From Polaribacter sp. ALD11 (GTDB lineage: Bacteria; Bacteroidota; Bacteroidia; Flavobacteriales; Flavobacteriaceae): a stretch of DNA of 64,000 bases. The stretch lies in the NCBI RefSeq assembly GCF_002831685.1, contig NZ_CP025119.1, positions 2,130,001 through 2,194,000 on the forward strand. The letters are read 5' to 3'. Of this stretch, positions 55,817 through 63,609 are shown piece by piece (position 1 is the first letter of the stretch; every line of letters starts with the position of its first letter). Both the position numbers and the translations under genes were made by a program. The notes beneath the pieces are model-generated. The model saw only the letters and a program-made list of their open reading frames with translations, did no database searches and had not been told where the DNA came from.

Positions 55817-56509
55817 TTAATGATAAATACTTTTCATTCTATTTAAGGCTACGTATAATTGGTTTTTTAGTATGCTCTTTATTTTATTATTGCTTGAAAA
55901 TTTCTGATTGACTTCTAACTCAATTCCTATATAATTTTCAGGAAATTGTTTGCGTAAATACGTGGTAAATCCGTCTGATTTCCCTAAATACGGATAATTA
56001 AATCTTACGTTTAAGTTGCTGTCTTCTTGTAAAACTTCCTTTTTAAATTGGATACAAAACGAACTTTCATTTTTTCTGGTTGAATCATAAAGTAAACCAA
56101 GATCACAATGTCTTTCAGAAGCTTTTAAAACAGGCGTAAACGAGTGAACAGAGATATGTACAACTTTTTTATTAGCAGCAATATATTTTTTAATTGAATT
56201 TTCTATAGTATCTCTATATTCAGAATAATAACCCGTTATTAATGCTTCTTTCTCATTTTCTGAAAGCAATTTTGAGAACTCTGAAAATAGATTCTTATGA
56301 TGTAACGATCTATTTAACTCTATTAACAAACGACTTATTTCACTATAATGGGAAAAACTTGAAAGTGGTTGCAAATGATTAAAAACATCTAAAGCACCTA
56401 AATCTAAACCACGATGCGTATTTAAAACAGCATTATGATTTTTAAAATAAGTACGGTATATATTTGGAATAGTATTCCCCCCATGTTCGCAGGTTAATAC
56501 AAGTTTCAC
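55817..56509 (-). CDS. N-formylglutamate amidohydrolase (FGase) family protein
   Basis: A 230-residue protein. LVLTCEHGGNTIPNIYRTYF is the N-terminal metal-site block, THRGLDLGALDVFN the second, ISRLLIELNRSLHH the R-D/E-N-R-type block, and HISVHSFTP the catalytic His region. The family hydrolyses N-formyl-glutamate-like amides. It overlaps the GCS2-type gene by 4 bases (ATGA) and belongs to the ATP-grasp/GCS2 operon, so its substrate is more likely an amidated or peptide product of those ligases than free formylglutamate. No hut (histidine degradation) genes are nearby. Confidence 0.85.
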   Translation of the reverse strand: MKLVLTCEHGGNTIPNIYRTYFKNHNAVLNTHRGLDLGALDVFNHLQPLSSFSHYSEISRLLIELNRSLHHKNLFSEFSKLLSENEKEALITGYYSEYRDTIENSIKKYIAANKKVVHISVHSFTPVLKASERHCDLGLLYDSTRKNESSFCIQFKKEVLQEDSNLNVRFNYPYLGKSDGFTTYLRKQFPENYIGIELEVNQKFSSNNKIKSILKNQLYVALNRMKSIYH

Positions 56510-57732
56510 GTTGTAAACAACTTATTTTCAGTTAAACAATCTGCCAATTCCATGTATACTTCTCTAATGTTTATGTCTGATAAATCATCATCTAATCTCT
56601 TTAAAATCCTGGTTGCTAAAGTACCTTTATCTAAAATAATTTCAATGGCTTTGTGATGCGATGTATCTATGTTCGATTTTACTAAACCATATAAATGTCT
56701 CCATACATTTTGAATGGTTGTTTCTTTCGTTAAACCAAATAAATGTAAATAATCAATATTTGTTATTATAGACTCTTCAGCATTTAGAATAGCATCATTT
56801 AGAATAGCAAATAAAGGCTCTCTAGTCCAGTTTTTCTGATCTTTTAAGGATGCTAATTTTTCAACTACGAATAGTTTTAAAACTTCAATAATTAAAACAC
56901 AAATAGCAATATCTGCTTTTGGTGCTTCTTGAATATCTACCAATCTAATTTCTATGGCATTTCTATCGAACCGAGCAATAGCACCACGAGAATTTAAAAA
57001 ATGATGATCTAAAATATTTTTGGTATCAAAAGGTTTAATCGCTTTTTTAATTGGTTCAAAAATGGTGGCATAATAATCTGCTTTAGAAAAAACAGCTTCA
57101 GGAATTACTAGACCAGTCATTTCTGGTATTTCCTTTTGGTTTATTTTGTAATATTCTAATCTGGCGTCTTTAAAGCCTGTATTTTTTCCTTCTAAAACTG
57201 GAGAACTTGCACACAAACCAGGAATTAAAGGTAAAAGAACACGAATAGCTGCATGTAATTGCTCAAATTCTTTATCATCAAAAAAGGGTAAATTTATATG
57301 GGTACTTTGCACATTGCCCCAACCATGCCCTTTACAATTAAAAATACGATTATAAAGCTCGTAAACCTCACTATAACTATGTTTCCAAAGTGCTGTATCT
57401 GCTAACGGATTCATTAAAGGGTGCGCTGCTGTTGGTAATAATTGGGCATCCATTTGTTTTAAAAGCGTATTTATTTCTAATACGTTTTTATGAAACTTGT
57501 CTGACAATGTATTCAAATTTTTGGTTGGTCCGTTTGTTTTTAATTCGATAACATGTGCCACTAATTCGTTACTCCAAGCAATGTCTCCATTGGAAACATC
57601 TGACGTTAATTTGCCATTTTTCTTTGTTAAAAGTGCATCTACTATTGGTGCAACTTTAAAGGTGGAATTATGGATTAACATATACTCAAGTTCAATTCCG
57701 TAAACTTCGAATAAATGATATTTTTTACCCAT
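56506..57732 (-). CDS. Glutamate-cysteine ligase family 2 (GCS2)-like amidoligase
   Basis: A 408-residue protein. YGIELEYMLIH near residue 12 is the GCS2 N-terminal metal-binding strand, NGDIAWSNELVAHVIELKTN and GWGNVQSTHINLPFFDDKEF follow, with ARLEYYK and NAIEIRLVDIQEAPKADIAI (E-x-R-x-x-D) later as typical of carboxylate-amine ligases. Such enzymes use ATP to link an amino acid gamma-carboxylate to an amine. Here it sits between an RLAN-type ATP-grasp and an FGase gene, one bp and four overlapping bases away, so it is likely part of a peptide-like metabolite pathway rather than glutathione synthesis. The amine and acid substrates are unknown. Confidence 0.85.
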   Translation of the reverse strand: MGKKYHLFEVYGIELEYMLIHNSTFKVAPIVDALLTKKNGKLTSDVSNGDIAWSNELVAHVIELKTNGPTKNLNTLSDKFHKNVLEINTLLKQMDAQLLPTAAHPLMNPLADTALWKHSYSEVYELYNRIFNCKGHGWGNVQSTHINLPFFDDKEFEQLHAAIRVLLPLIPGLCASSPVLEGKNTGFKDARLEYYKINQKEIPEMTGLVIPEAVFSKADYYATIFEPIKKAIKPFDTKNILDHHFLNSRGAIARFDRNAIEIRLVDIQEAPKADIAICVLIIEVLKLFVVEKLASLKDQKNWTREPLFAILNDAILNAEESIITNIDYLHLFGLTKETTIQNVWRHLYGLVKSNIDTSHHKAIEIILDKGTLATRILKRLDDDLSDINIREVYMELADCLTENKLFTT

Positions 57733-57733
57733 T

Positions 57734-59179
57734 TTAATCTAATCTAGTTTTAAATGCTGAAAGAATTTCTGTATAAATTGCATCTCCATAATGCAAGTCT
57801 TCTACACCAAAATCTATATTCGGGTTGTCGTTAATTTCAATAACCATTGGTTTGTTATTTACTACTTTAATATCAATACCATATAAACCTTTACCCATTA
57901 ATTTAGCCGATTTTAAAGCCATACTTAGTACTTTTTTCGGTACTTTTTCAATAGGTAAACAATCTGCATCTCCGTCTTGGTCGTTTTTCTTTTTAGCGTT
58001 CCAATTATATATTTGCCAGTGTCCTTTTGCCATATAATATTTACATGCAAAAAAAGGCTTGTCATCTAAAATTCCTATGCGCCAATCATAATCTGAAGGG
58101 CAAAATTCTTGGGCAATAATAAGATCAGATTCTTTAAGCATATCTGTAACCAAAGTGTTGTATTCGGCTTCGGTTTTTGCTTTTTTTACACCAAAAGAAA
58201 ATGTAGAATCTGGTGCTTTTAAAACACATGGTAAACCAACATCTTGTAACACCGAATTACGGTTTTCCTTATGAACAATAATGGTTTTTGGCGTTGCTAT
58301 ATTTGCATTATTTAAAGCTTCTGCCATATATACTTTATTACAACATTTTAAAATAGCATCCGGATAGTCAATAATAGCAATCCCTTCTTGTTGTGCTTTT
58401 CTTGCAAAAGCATACGCTTCGTTGTTCACCTCTGTACTTTGACGAATAAATAACGCATCGAAAGAAGTTAAACGACTTAAATCTTTAGGTTCAATAATTT
58501 CTGCATAAATGTTCATTTTTTCAGCAATATCTATAAACCTTTTTAAGGCTTTAGCATTACTTGGTGGTGCAGGATCTTTGGGATTTACCAAAATAGCTAA
58601 ATCAAAGTCAGACTTTGTAAGTTTTGGAGTATCGTACCGTTTTTTTGAAAAATATTGGTTTGCAAATTCGTACACACTTTCTATGTGTTCTGCAGGAATT
58701 TCTGATTCTGAAATTGCTTTAATACTTTGTATGTTCCATTTTGTAGCATGATTAAATTTAATACGTAAAAATGGGACTTGAAAATGCTTGTAAAACAAGG
58801 CACTTAACTCCTTATATTTTTGAGCAACATTTTGTCCAAAATAAATACTTAACGTAAATTCTTGAGACTTAATATTTTTTAAACTTTGTTGAATGATATC
58901 GTCAAACTCATCAGAAACAATTCTTACTAGTTTTAACGTTTTTAAATCTACAATGTTTTTTACAGTTGGTATTGCTAAATGCCCTCTGGCTTCTGCTAAA
59001 AGCGAAACATAATAACCTTTAGATTGGTAAGAATAATCTTTACAAAGATTAAATATTCTAGCCTTTTTAAGTAGTGAAAATTGTGGATTTGTAAGATACT
59101 CTTGCGAGGAAATTACAGTAATATTCTCAATCGAAAAATTCCATTTTTCTGGTTGATTGACAACAATGTATTTGTTCAT
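57734..59179 (-). CDS. RimK-family ATP-grasp ligase with RLAN N-terminal domain
   Basis: A 481-residue cytoplasmic protein. The N-terminus (about 1-150; FNLCKDYSYQSKGYYVSLLA, ARGHLAIPTVKNI) matches the RimK-like ATP-grasp N-terminal (RLAN) domain. The ATP-grasp core (about 195-475) has AKDAI-like DYPDAILKCCNKVYMAEALN, VLKAPDSTFSFGVKKAK, FCPSDYDWRIGILDDKPFFA and the metal-binding GIDIKVVNNKPMVIEINDNP (D-x-N/E-x-N). It would join an amino acid or peptide by ATP-dependent amide bond formation. It is the first gene of a three-gene operon with GCS2 and FGase genes. From memory, Iyer and colleagues predicted such neighbourhoods to make novel peptide metabolites. Confidence 0.87.
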   Translation of the reverse strand: MNKYIVVNQPEKWNFSIENITVISSQEYLTNPQFSLLKKARIFNLCKDYSYQSKGYYVSLLAEARGHLAIPTVKNIVDLKTLKLVRIVSDEFDDIIQQSLKNIKSQEFTLSIYFGQNVAQKYKELSALFYKHFQVPFLRIKFNHATKWNIQSIKAISESEIPAEHIESVYEFANQYFSKKRYDTPKLTKSDFDLAILVNPKDPAPPSNAKALKRFIDIAEKMNIYAEIIEPKDLSRLTSFDALFIRQSTEVNNEAYAFARKAQQEGIAIIDYPDAILKCCNKVYMAEALNNANIATPKTIIVHKENRNSVLQDVGLPCVLKAPDSTFSFGVKKAKTEAEYNTLVTDMLKESDLIIAQEFCPSDYDWRIGILDDKPFFACKYYMAKGHWQIYNWNAKKKNDQDGDADCLPIEKVPKKVLSMALKSAKLMGKGLYGIDIKVVNNKPMVIEINDNPNIDFGVEDLHYGDAIYTEILSAFKTRLD

Positions 59180-59631
59180 TTTAAAAGCATGATAGCTAAC
59201 TTAATTTTATGTAAAATTATACTATTTTTTAATATGTTTAACATTGAGTGAAAATTATTTTTGAACCCTAAAAAACAACTCTTTACCTTGATTCTATTTT
59301 ATAAAAAATATAAAAACATCCCATTTTATATATAGAGAAATAAGATTCGAAAGAAGAAAGATATCCTTTTTTATCTTCACTAAAATAGAGGTGATTTTTG
59401 CATCAAAAACCAACTTAAATTCAATTGCATATTTATAAAATAAAGAATGTTTTCCTCAAGGCATTACATCTTCAATAACTCTTAATTTTAAGTCTTTATT
59501 TCAAAAAAAATATTAAAGATGGAAATACCGCTGATAAATTCCAATTAATGTTCTTTATCTCCCTAAAAATCTTCAGATAAATTCCTTATTTAGCACATTA
59601 TTATCAGATTTCAATAGAATGATAATAATCA
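59180..59631. other. Intergenic region of about 450 bp between divergent operons
   Basis: The stretch between the ATP-grasp gene and the nadA promoter is AT-rich. I see no coding frame, RNA gene or clear hairpin. It must contain the promoter of the ATP-grasp operon on the minus strand, but I found no exact -7 box near 59179. Confidence 0.5.
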
Positions 59632-59663
59632 TTTCCCTACCAATAAAATAGAGTTTATATTTG
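59632..59663 (+). promoter_or_regulatory. Promoter of nadA-nadB
   Basis: TTTC at 59632-59635 (one mismatch to TTTG) and TATATTTG at 59656-59663 (exact -7 box) are spaced 20 bp apart. Transcription would start near 59670, upstream of the ATG at 59690 but after or at the TTG at 59669, which decides the start in favour of the ATG. Confidence 0.5.
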
Positions 59664-59689
59664 CAGTATTGTTAAAAACAACCACTTTT

Positions 59690-60685
59690 ATGGAAACTTT
59701 AGTTACTGCAAAAAAAAATATTAAAGCAAAAGGATTTTTAGATATTGAAACTCCTAATATTAATTATCGTGAAGAGATTTTAAAATTAAAAAAGGAAAAG
59801 AATGCTGTTATTTTGGCACATTATTACCAGGTTGATGAAATTCAGGAAATTGCAGATTTTGTAGGAGATAGTTTAGCTTTAGCACAACAAGCTGCCAAAA
59901 CAGAAGCAGATATTATTGTCTTTGCGGGAGTTCATTTTATGGCAGAAACTGCAAAAATATTAAACCCAACTAAAAAAGTACTTTTACCAGATTTACTAGC
60001 AGGTTGTTCATTGGCAGATTCTTGTCCGCCAGAAAAATTTTCAGAATTTAAAAAACAACATCCAGATCATATAGTGGTTACATATATTAATTGTTCTGCA
60101 GAAATAAAAGCTCTGAGCGATTATGTTTGTACCTCTTCTAACGCTAAAAAAATAATCGATTCTATACCAAAAGAACAACCTATTATTTTTGCTCCGGATA
60201 GAAATTTAGGAGATTACCTAAACAAGGAAACAGGAAGGGAAATGTTACTTTGGGACGGAGCTTGTATGGTACATGAAGCTTTTTCTATGGAAAAGTTGAT
60301 TGATTTATATAAAGAAAACCCTGATGCTGAAATCATAGCACATCCAGAATCTGAAGCTCACCTGCTAAAAGTAGCAGCGTATATTGGCTCTACCTCTGGG
60401 CTTTTAAGCCATGTGAGAAACAGCGAAAAGAAAAAATTTATTGTTGCAACAGAAGCTGGAATTTTATATCAAATGTTACAAGAAAATCCTGATAAAGAAA
60501 TTATTCCTGCGCCAGCAAAAGAAGATAATACTTGTGCTTGTAGTGAATGTGCCTATATGAAAATGAACACTTTAAAGAAGTTATACTTGTGTTTAAAACA
60601 TGAATTACCAAATATTGAAGTTGCTGCAGAATTATCTGAAAAAGCAATAATTCCGATTAATAGAATGTTAGCACTTTCTAAATAA
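59690..60685 (+). CDS. nadA: Quinolinate synthase
   Basis: A 331-residue enzyme that condenses iminoaspartate with dihydroxyacetone phosphate to form quinolinate, the precursor of [23 protein letters not shown] is the substrate-binding opening, [15 protein letters not shown] and [20 protein letters not shown] carry the first Cys, [19 protein letters not shown] another, and [13 protein letters not shown] near the end the last ligand of the [4Fe-4S] cluster. The ATG at 59690 is preferred over the TTG at 59669 (the TTG sits at the predicted transcription start). nadB follows 9 bp later. The operon makes the two enzymes of de novo NAD synthesis; nadC is not here. Confidence 0.96.
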   Translation: METLVTAKKNIKAKGFLDIETPNINYREEILKLKKEKNAVILAHYYQVDEIQEIADFVGDSLALAQQAAKTEADIIVFAGVHFMAETAKILNPTKKVLLPDLLAGCSLADSCPPEKFSEFKKQHPDHIVVTYINCSAEIKALSDYVCTSSNAKKIIDSIPKEQPIIFAPDRNLGDYLNKETGREMLLWDGACMVHEAFSMEKLIDLYKENPDAEIIAHPESEAHLLKVAAYIGSTSGLLSHVRNSEKKKFIVATEAGILYQMLQENPDKEIIPAPAKEDNTCACSECAYMKMNTLKKLYLCLKHELPNIEVAAELSEKAIIPINRMLALSK

Positions 60686-60694
60686 CAATTTAAA

Positions 60695-62278
60695 ATGTTA
60701 CCCGATAAAAAAATAATTTCGACTGATTTCTTGGTGATTGGTTCTGGTATTGCAGGATTAACTTTTGCGCTAAAAACTGCTACAGAGTTTACTGAAGCAA
60801 AAATTACAATCATCACAAAAGATGAACAAAGTGAGTCTAACACAAAATATGCTCAAGGTGGAATTGCAACTGTTTACAACAAAACAGTAGATAGTTTCGA
60901 GCAACACATACAAGATACTTTGTTAGCTGGAGATGGTTTGTGTGATGAAGAAGTTGTTAGAATGGTAGTCGAAGATGCTCCAGAAAGATTGCAAGAGCTC
61001 ATCAATTGGGGAACAAAGTTTGATGAAAAAGAAACTGGAGATTATGATTTAGGTCGTGAAGGAGGTCATTCTCAAAATAGAATTTTACACCATACAGATA
61101 TTACGGGTGCAGAAATTGAACGTGCTTTATTGGCTCAGGTTAATGCATTACCAAATATCAATTTTTTTACACATCATTATGCCATCGACTTAATTACTGA
61201 GCATCAAGTAAAAAAGAAAAAAACAAAAAGAAATGGCAAAATTTCCTGCTATGGTGCATATGTTTTAGATGTAAAAGAGTCTAAAGTAAAAACTTTTATA
61301 AGCAAATTTACAGTTTTAGCTTCTGGTGGAAATGGGCAAGTGTACGAAACAACAACAAACCCAACAGTTGCAACTGGTGACGGAATAGGGATTGCCTACA
61401 GAGCAAAAGCAGAAATTTCTGAAATGGAGTTTATTCAGTTTCACCCAACAGCATTATACAATCCTGGTGAGTATCCTGCTTTTTTAATTTCTGAAGCTGT
61501 TAGAGGTTTTGGTGCTAAATTAAGAGATTGTAATGGTAATTTTTTCATGCATAAATATGATAAAAGAGAAGAACTAGCTTCTAGAGATATTGTAGCAAGA
61601 GCCATTGATAATGAGTTAAAAAAGAGCGGAAAATCGCATGTCTATTTAGATTGCACACAATTAAATCAAGATAAATTTAAAGAGCATTTTCCTAACATTA
61701 CAGAAAAATGTGCTTCTCTTAATATTGATGTTAAGAAAGATTACATTCCAGTAGTTCCTGCATCACATTATATTTGTGGTGGTGTAAATGTAAACAAAAA
61801 AGCAAAAACATCTATCAAGAAATTATATGCCTGTGGTGAAGTAACTAGAACTGGTTTGCACGGAGGAAATAGATTAGCTTCTAACTCTTTATTAGAAGGA
61901 TTAGTATACGCTCATAAGGCTTTTCTAGACGTTTCTAAAAAATATAATAAAGCCAAAACACCAAAAGATATTCCTGTTTGGAATGATAGTGGTATTGTTA
62001 AAAACATGGAAAAAGTACTAATTACGCATGATAGAAATGAAGTAAAAACTATTATGACGAATTACGTGGGTATTGTGCGTTCTAACGAGCGTTTAAAACG
62101 CGCCGAGAAAAAGTTAAGCGTACTTTATGAAGACAATAAACGCCTATATGACCATTCTGAACTTTCTGTAGATTTATGCGAATTAAGAAACTTAATTACA
62201 ACTGCATATTTAATTACGCAGTTTTCTAAAAAGAGAACCGAAAATTGTGGTGGCTTTTATAGTTTAGATTGTATCTAA
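60695..62278 (+). CDS. nadB: L-aspartate oxidase
   Basis: A 527-residue flavoprotein of the succinate dehydrogenase/fumarate reductase family that oxidises L-aspartate to iminoaspartate for NadA. STDFLVIGSGIAGLTFALKT is the Rossmann FAD motif, ESNTKYAQGGIATVY the conserved TxxAQGGI-like block, EGGHSQNRILHHTDITGAEI the substrate region, then EFIQFHPTAL, GGNGQVYETTTNPTVATGDG and RTGLHGGNRLASNSLLEGLV. All usual motifs are present. It follows nadA by 9 bp and shares its promoter. The ending is a Cys (LDCI), unremarkable. Confidence 0.96.
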   Translation: MLPDKKIISTDFLVIGSGIAGLTFALKTATEFTEAKITIITKDEQSESNTKYAQGGIATVYNKTVDSFEQHIQDTLLAGDGLCDEEVVRMVVEDAPERLQELINWGTKFDEKETGDYDLGREGGHSQNRILHHTDITGAEIERALLAQVNALPNINFFTHHYAIDLITEHQVKKKKTKRNGKISCYGAYVLDVKESKVKTFISKFTVLASGGNGQVYETTTNPTVATGDGIGIAYRAKAEISEMEFIQFHPTALYNPGEYPAFLISEAVRGFGAKLRDCNGNFFMHKYDKREELASRDIVARAIDNELKKSGKSHVYLDCTQLNQDKFKEHFPNITEKCASLNIDVKKDYIPVVPASHYICGGVNVNKKAKTSIKKLYACGEVTRTGLHGGNRLASNSLLEGLVYAHKAFLDVSKKYNKAKTPKDIPVWNDSGIVKNMEKVLITHDRNEVKTIMTNYVGIVRSNERLKRAEKKLSVLYEDNKRLYDHSELSVDLCELRNLITTAYLITQFSKKRTENCGGFYSLDCI

Positions 62279-62309
62279 AAAAATGCTTGCGAACTAACGT
62301 TCAGAGAAA

Positions 62310-62603
62310 CTAGCTAAACTTGGTAATAACAGCAACTAACTCGTTTTTCTGTACTGCACCAGATTGACGCCAAACTTGTTTACCAGACTTGTATAAAATT
62401 AAAGTAGGTACACCTCTAACTTGGTATTTAGCTGCTAAAGTTTGGTTTTTATCTACATCTATTTTAACAATAGAAATTTTATTACCTAAAGTCTCTTTTA
62501 CTTCTTTTAAAATAGGACTCATCGTCTTACAAGGTCCACACCATTCTGCAAAAAAATCTACTAAAACAGGTTTCTCTTGATTGATTATTTCTGTAAAATT
62601 CAT
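62310..62603 (-). CDS. trxA: Thioredoxin
   Basis: A 97-residue thioredoxin with the active site WCGPC at about 21-25 in VDFFAEWCGPCKTMSPILKE, the buried-Asp strand IVKIDVDKNQTLAAKY, and the cis-Pro loop VRGVPTLILYKSGKQ. It is slightly shorter than E. coli thioredoxin but complete. It reduces protein disulfides in the cytoplasm. An exact -7 box lies 23 bp upstream. It lies between nadB (convergent) and the Crp/Fnr gene. Confidence 0.95.
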   Translation of the reverse strand: MNFTEIINQEKPVLVDFFAEWCGPCKTMSPILKEVKETLGNKISIVKIDVDKNQTLAAKYQVRGVPTLILYKSGKQVWRQSGAVQKNELVAVITKFS

Positions 62604-62625
62604 AATTATTATTTTTTAATGACCT

Positions 62626-62633
62626 CAAAAATA
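62626..62633 (-). promoter_or_regulatory. Predicted -7 box for trxA
   Basis: The minus strand reads TATTTTTG, an exact TAnnTTTG match, 23 bp upstream of the trxA ATG at 62603. Confidence 0.45.
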
Positions 62634-62665
62634 ATTCTAAATAAAAATATTTAGTGTCACTTTTG

Positions 62666-63298
62666 CTATAGTTCTAAAACTTTAATACTATTTCTAAAAA
62701 GTTTAATTTTATTTTCATTTTCTAGTTTTTTTAGTAGTCTAGAAATCACGACCCTAGAAGTGTGTAGATCTTCTGAAATTTGTTTGTGAGTCGTGGTCAA
62801 CTCATCATTCTGATTTACCATTGCTTTGTCTTTTAAATACTTAAAAAGACGTTCATCCATCTTTAAAAAAGCAATTGTATCTACTGCATCTAAAAGTTCA
62901 TCTACTCTATTATGATAGCTTTGTAAAATAAAAGATTGCCAACTTTTAAAATTGCTTAACCAAGCTGTCATTTTTTCTTTTGGCAACATAATTAGTTCTA
63001 CATCTGTTTCTGCAACTGCTCTAATTTTGCTTTTATTTTGCCCCATACAACAAGATAGTGTCATGGCACAAGTATCTCCTTTCTCTAAATAATACAGTAT
63101 CAATTCTTCTCCTTTCTCATCTTCTCGAAGAATTTTAATAGCACCAGACAATAATAATGGCATCGATTTTATATAATCTCCTATCTCTATAATTGTAGTT
63201 TCCGCAGAAAAAGTTTTAGGAACGCCAACTGTACCTATTTCTTTAATTAAATCTTCTTCGAAAAGATAACCAAAATTTGCGTCTAACTCACTTGTCAT
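62666..63298 (-). CDS. Crp/Fnr family transcriptional regulator
   Basis: A 210-residue regulator with an N-terminal cyclic-nucleotide-binding-like domain (about 15-115; PLLLSGAIKILREDEKGEEL, YYLEKGDTCAMTLSCCMG) and a C-terminal winged HTH (about 165-205; HKQISEDLHTSRVVISRLLK). It lacks the four spaced cysteines of E. coli Fnr, but the effector pocket region holds C77, C83 and C84 (CAMTLSCCM), which could bind a metal, heme or respond to oxidation. It is the best candidate for binding the TGTAA-N6-TTACA palindromes at the cyd and tolC-RND promoters. Its effector is unknown. It lies 63 bp upstream of trxA on the same strand. Confidence 0.9.
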   Translation of the reverse strand: MTSELDANFGYLFEEDLIKEIGTVGVPKTFSAETTIIEIGDYIKSMPLLLSGAIKILREDEKGEELILYYLEKGDTCAMTLSCCMGQNKSKIRAVAETDVELIMLPKEKMTAWLSNFKSWQSFILQSYHNRVDELLDAVDTIAFLKMDERLFKYLKDKAMVNQNDELTTTHKQISEDLHTSRVVISRLLKKLENENKIKLFRNSIKVLEL

Positions 63299-63370
63299 TA
63301 CACCTTATTTTTTACATCTATAAAAGTAATGAAATGATTTGTAAAAAGAGAATTTCTTGTAACAACAAAT

Positions 63371-63392
63371 ACCCGAGAAAAACTCAGGGTTT
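63371..63392 (-). terminator. Possible terminator after the small TM gene
   Basis: CCCGAG (63372-63377) and CTCAGGG (63383-63389) form a short stem with one bulged base and an AAAAA loop, 20 bp after the TAA of the 43-residue gene on the minus strand. T-rich sequence follows on both strands. It is weak but is the only hairpin here. Confidence 0.4.
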
Positions 63393-63411
63393 TTCACTAA
63401 AAAAAAGTTAT

Positions 63412-63543
63412 TTATTTTGCTTTTTTGTCTGTACTCATTAATAAATAGACAGCAACAACCAAACCAACAACAACTACTGCAAAAACACCAATCATAATTG
63501 TGCCATTTACCCAAGAAACAAGTGGTACGTTTAAAAACTTCAT
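63412..63543 (-). CDS. Small one-TM membrane protein (43 aa), function unknown
   Basis: A frame from ATG at 63543 to TAA at 63412 encodes 43 residues: MKFLNVPLVSWVNGTIMIGV, then a strongly hydrophobic helix (about 15-37, rich in Val, Ile and Leu) and a basic end STDKKAK. The orientation would be N-out or N-in with a short tail. A longer frame on the same strand in another register (63305-63514) is rich in Cys and Phe with no plausible fold and is judged a shadow. The ATG lies inside a perfect 24-bp inverted repeat. It sits between a tolC-like gene and the Crp/Fnr gene. The function cannot be told; similar small membrane proteins accompany respiratory or efflux complexes. Confidence 0.6.
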   Translation of the reverse strand: MKFLNVPLVSWVNGTIMIGVFAVVVVGLVVAVYLLMSTDKKAK

Positions 63544-63587
63544 ATTCTGTTTAATTTTATTGCAAAATTAAACAGAATATGAAGTTT
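63535..63587. repeat. Perfect 24-bp inverted repeat spanning the small TM gene start
   Basis: Arms 63535-63558 and 63564-63587 are exact reverse complements over 24 bp (core TTCTGTTTAATTTT) around a 5-nt loop ATTGC. The right arm ends 22 bp before the tolC-like stop codon, and the left arm contains the ATG (63541-63543) and first codon of the small TM gene. As RNA it would hide the start codon; as DNA it could be an operator. The minus-strand transcript continues with TTTTT after the hairpin, so it could also work as a terminator for the tolC-like gene. Confidence 0.85.
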
Positions 63588-63609
63588 AAATTATGATATA
63601 AATCAGTTT

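Noticed and set aside
59669..59690. TTG at 59669 as nadA start.
   Set aside because: The -7 box at 59656-59663 puts the transcript start at about 59670, and the ATG at 59690 leads into the conserved N-terminus.
62279..62309. Possible terminator between nadB and trxA.
   Set aside because: Only a weak GAAC/GTTC stem is present with no T run; it is not a convincing terminator.
63305..63514. A 69-codon minus-strand frame rich in Cys and Phe.
   Set aside because: It overlaps the 43-residue one-TM frame in another register, has no plausible fold and runs to near the Crp/Fnr start; the smaller frame has a credible TM protein.
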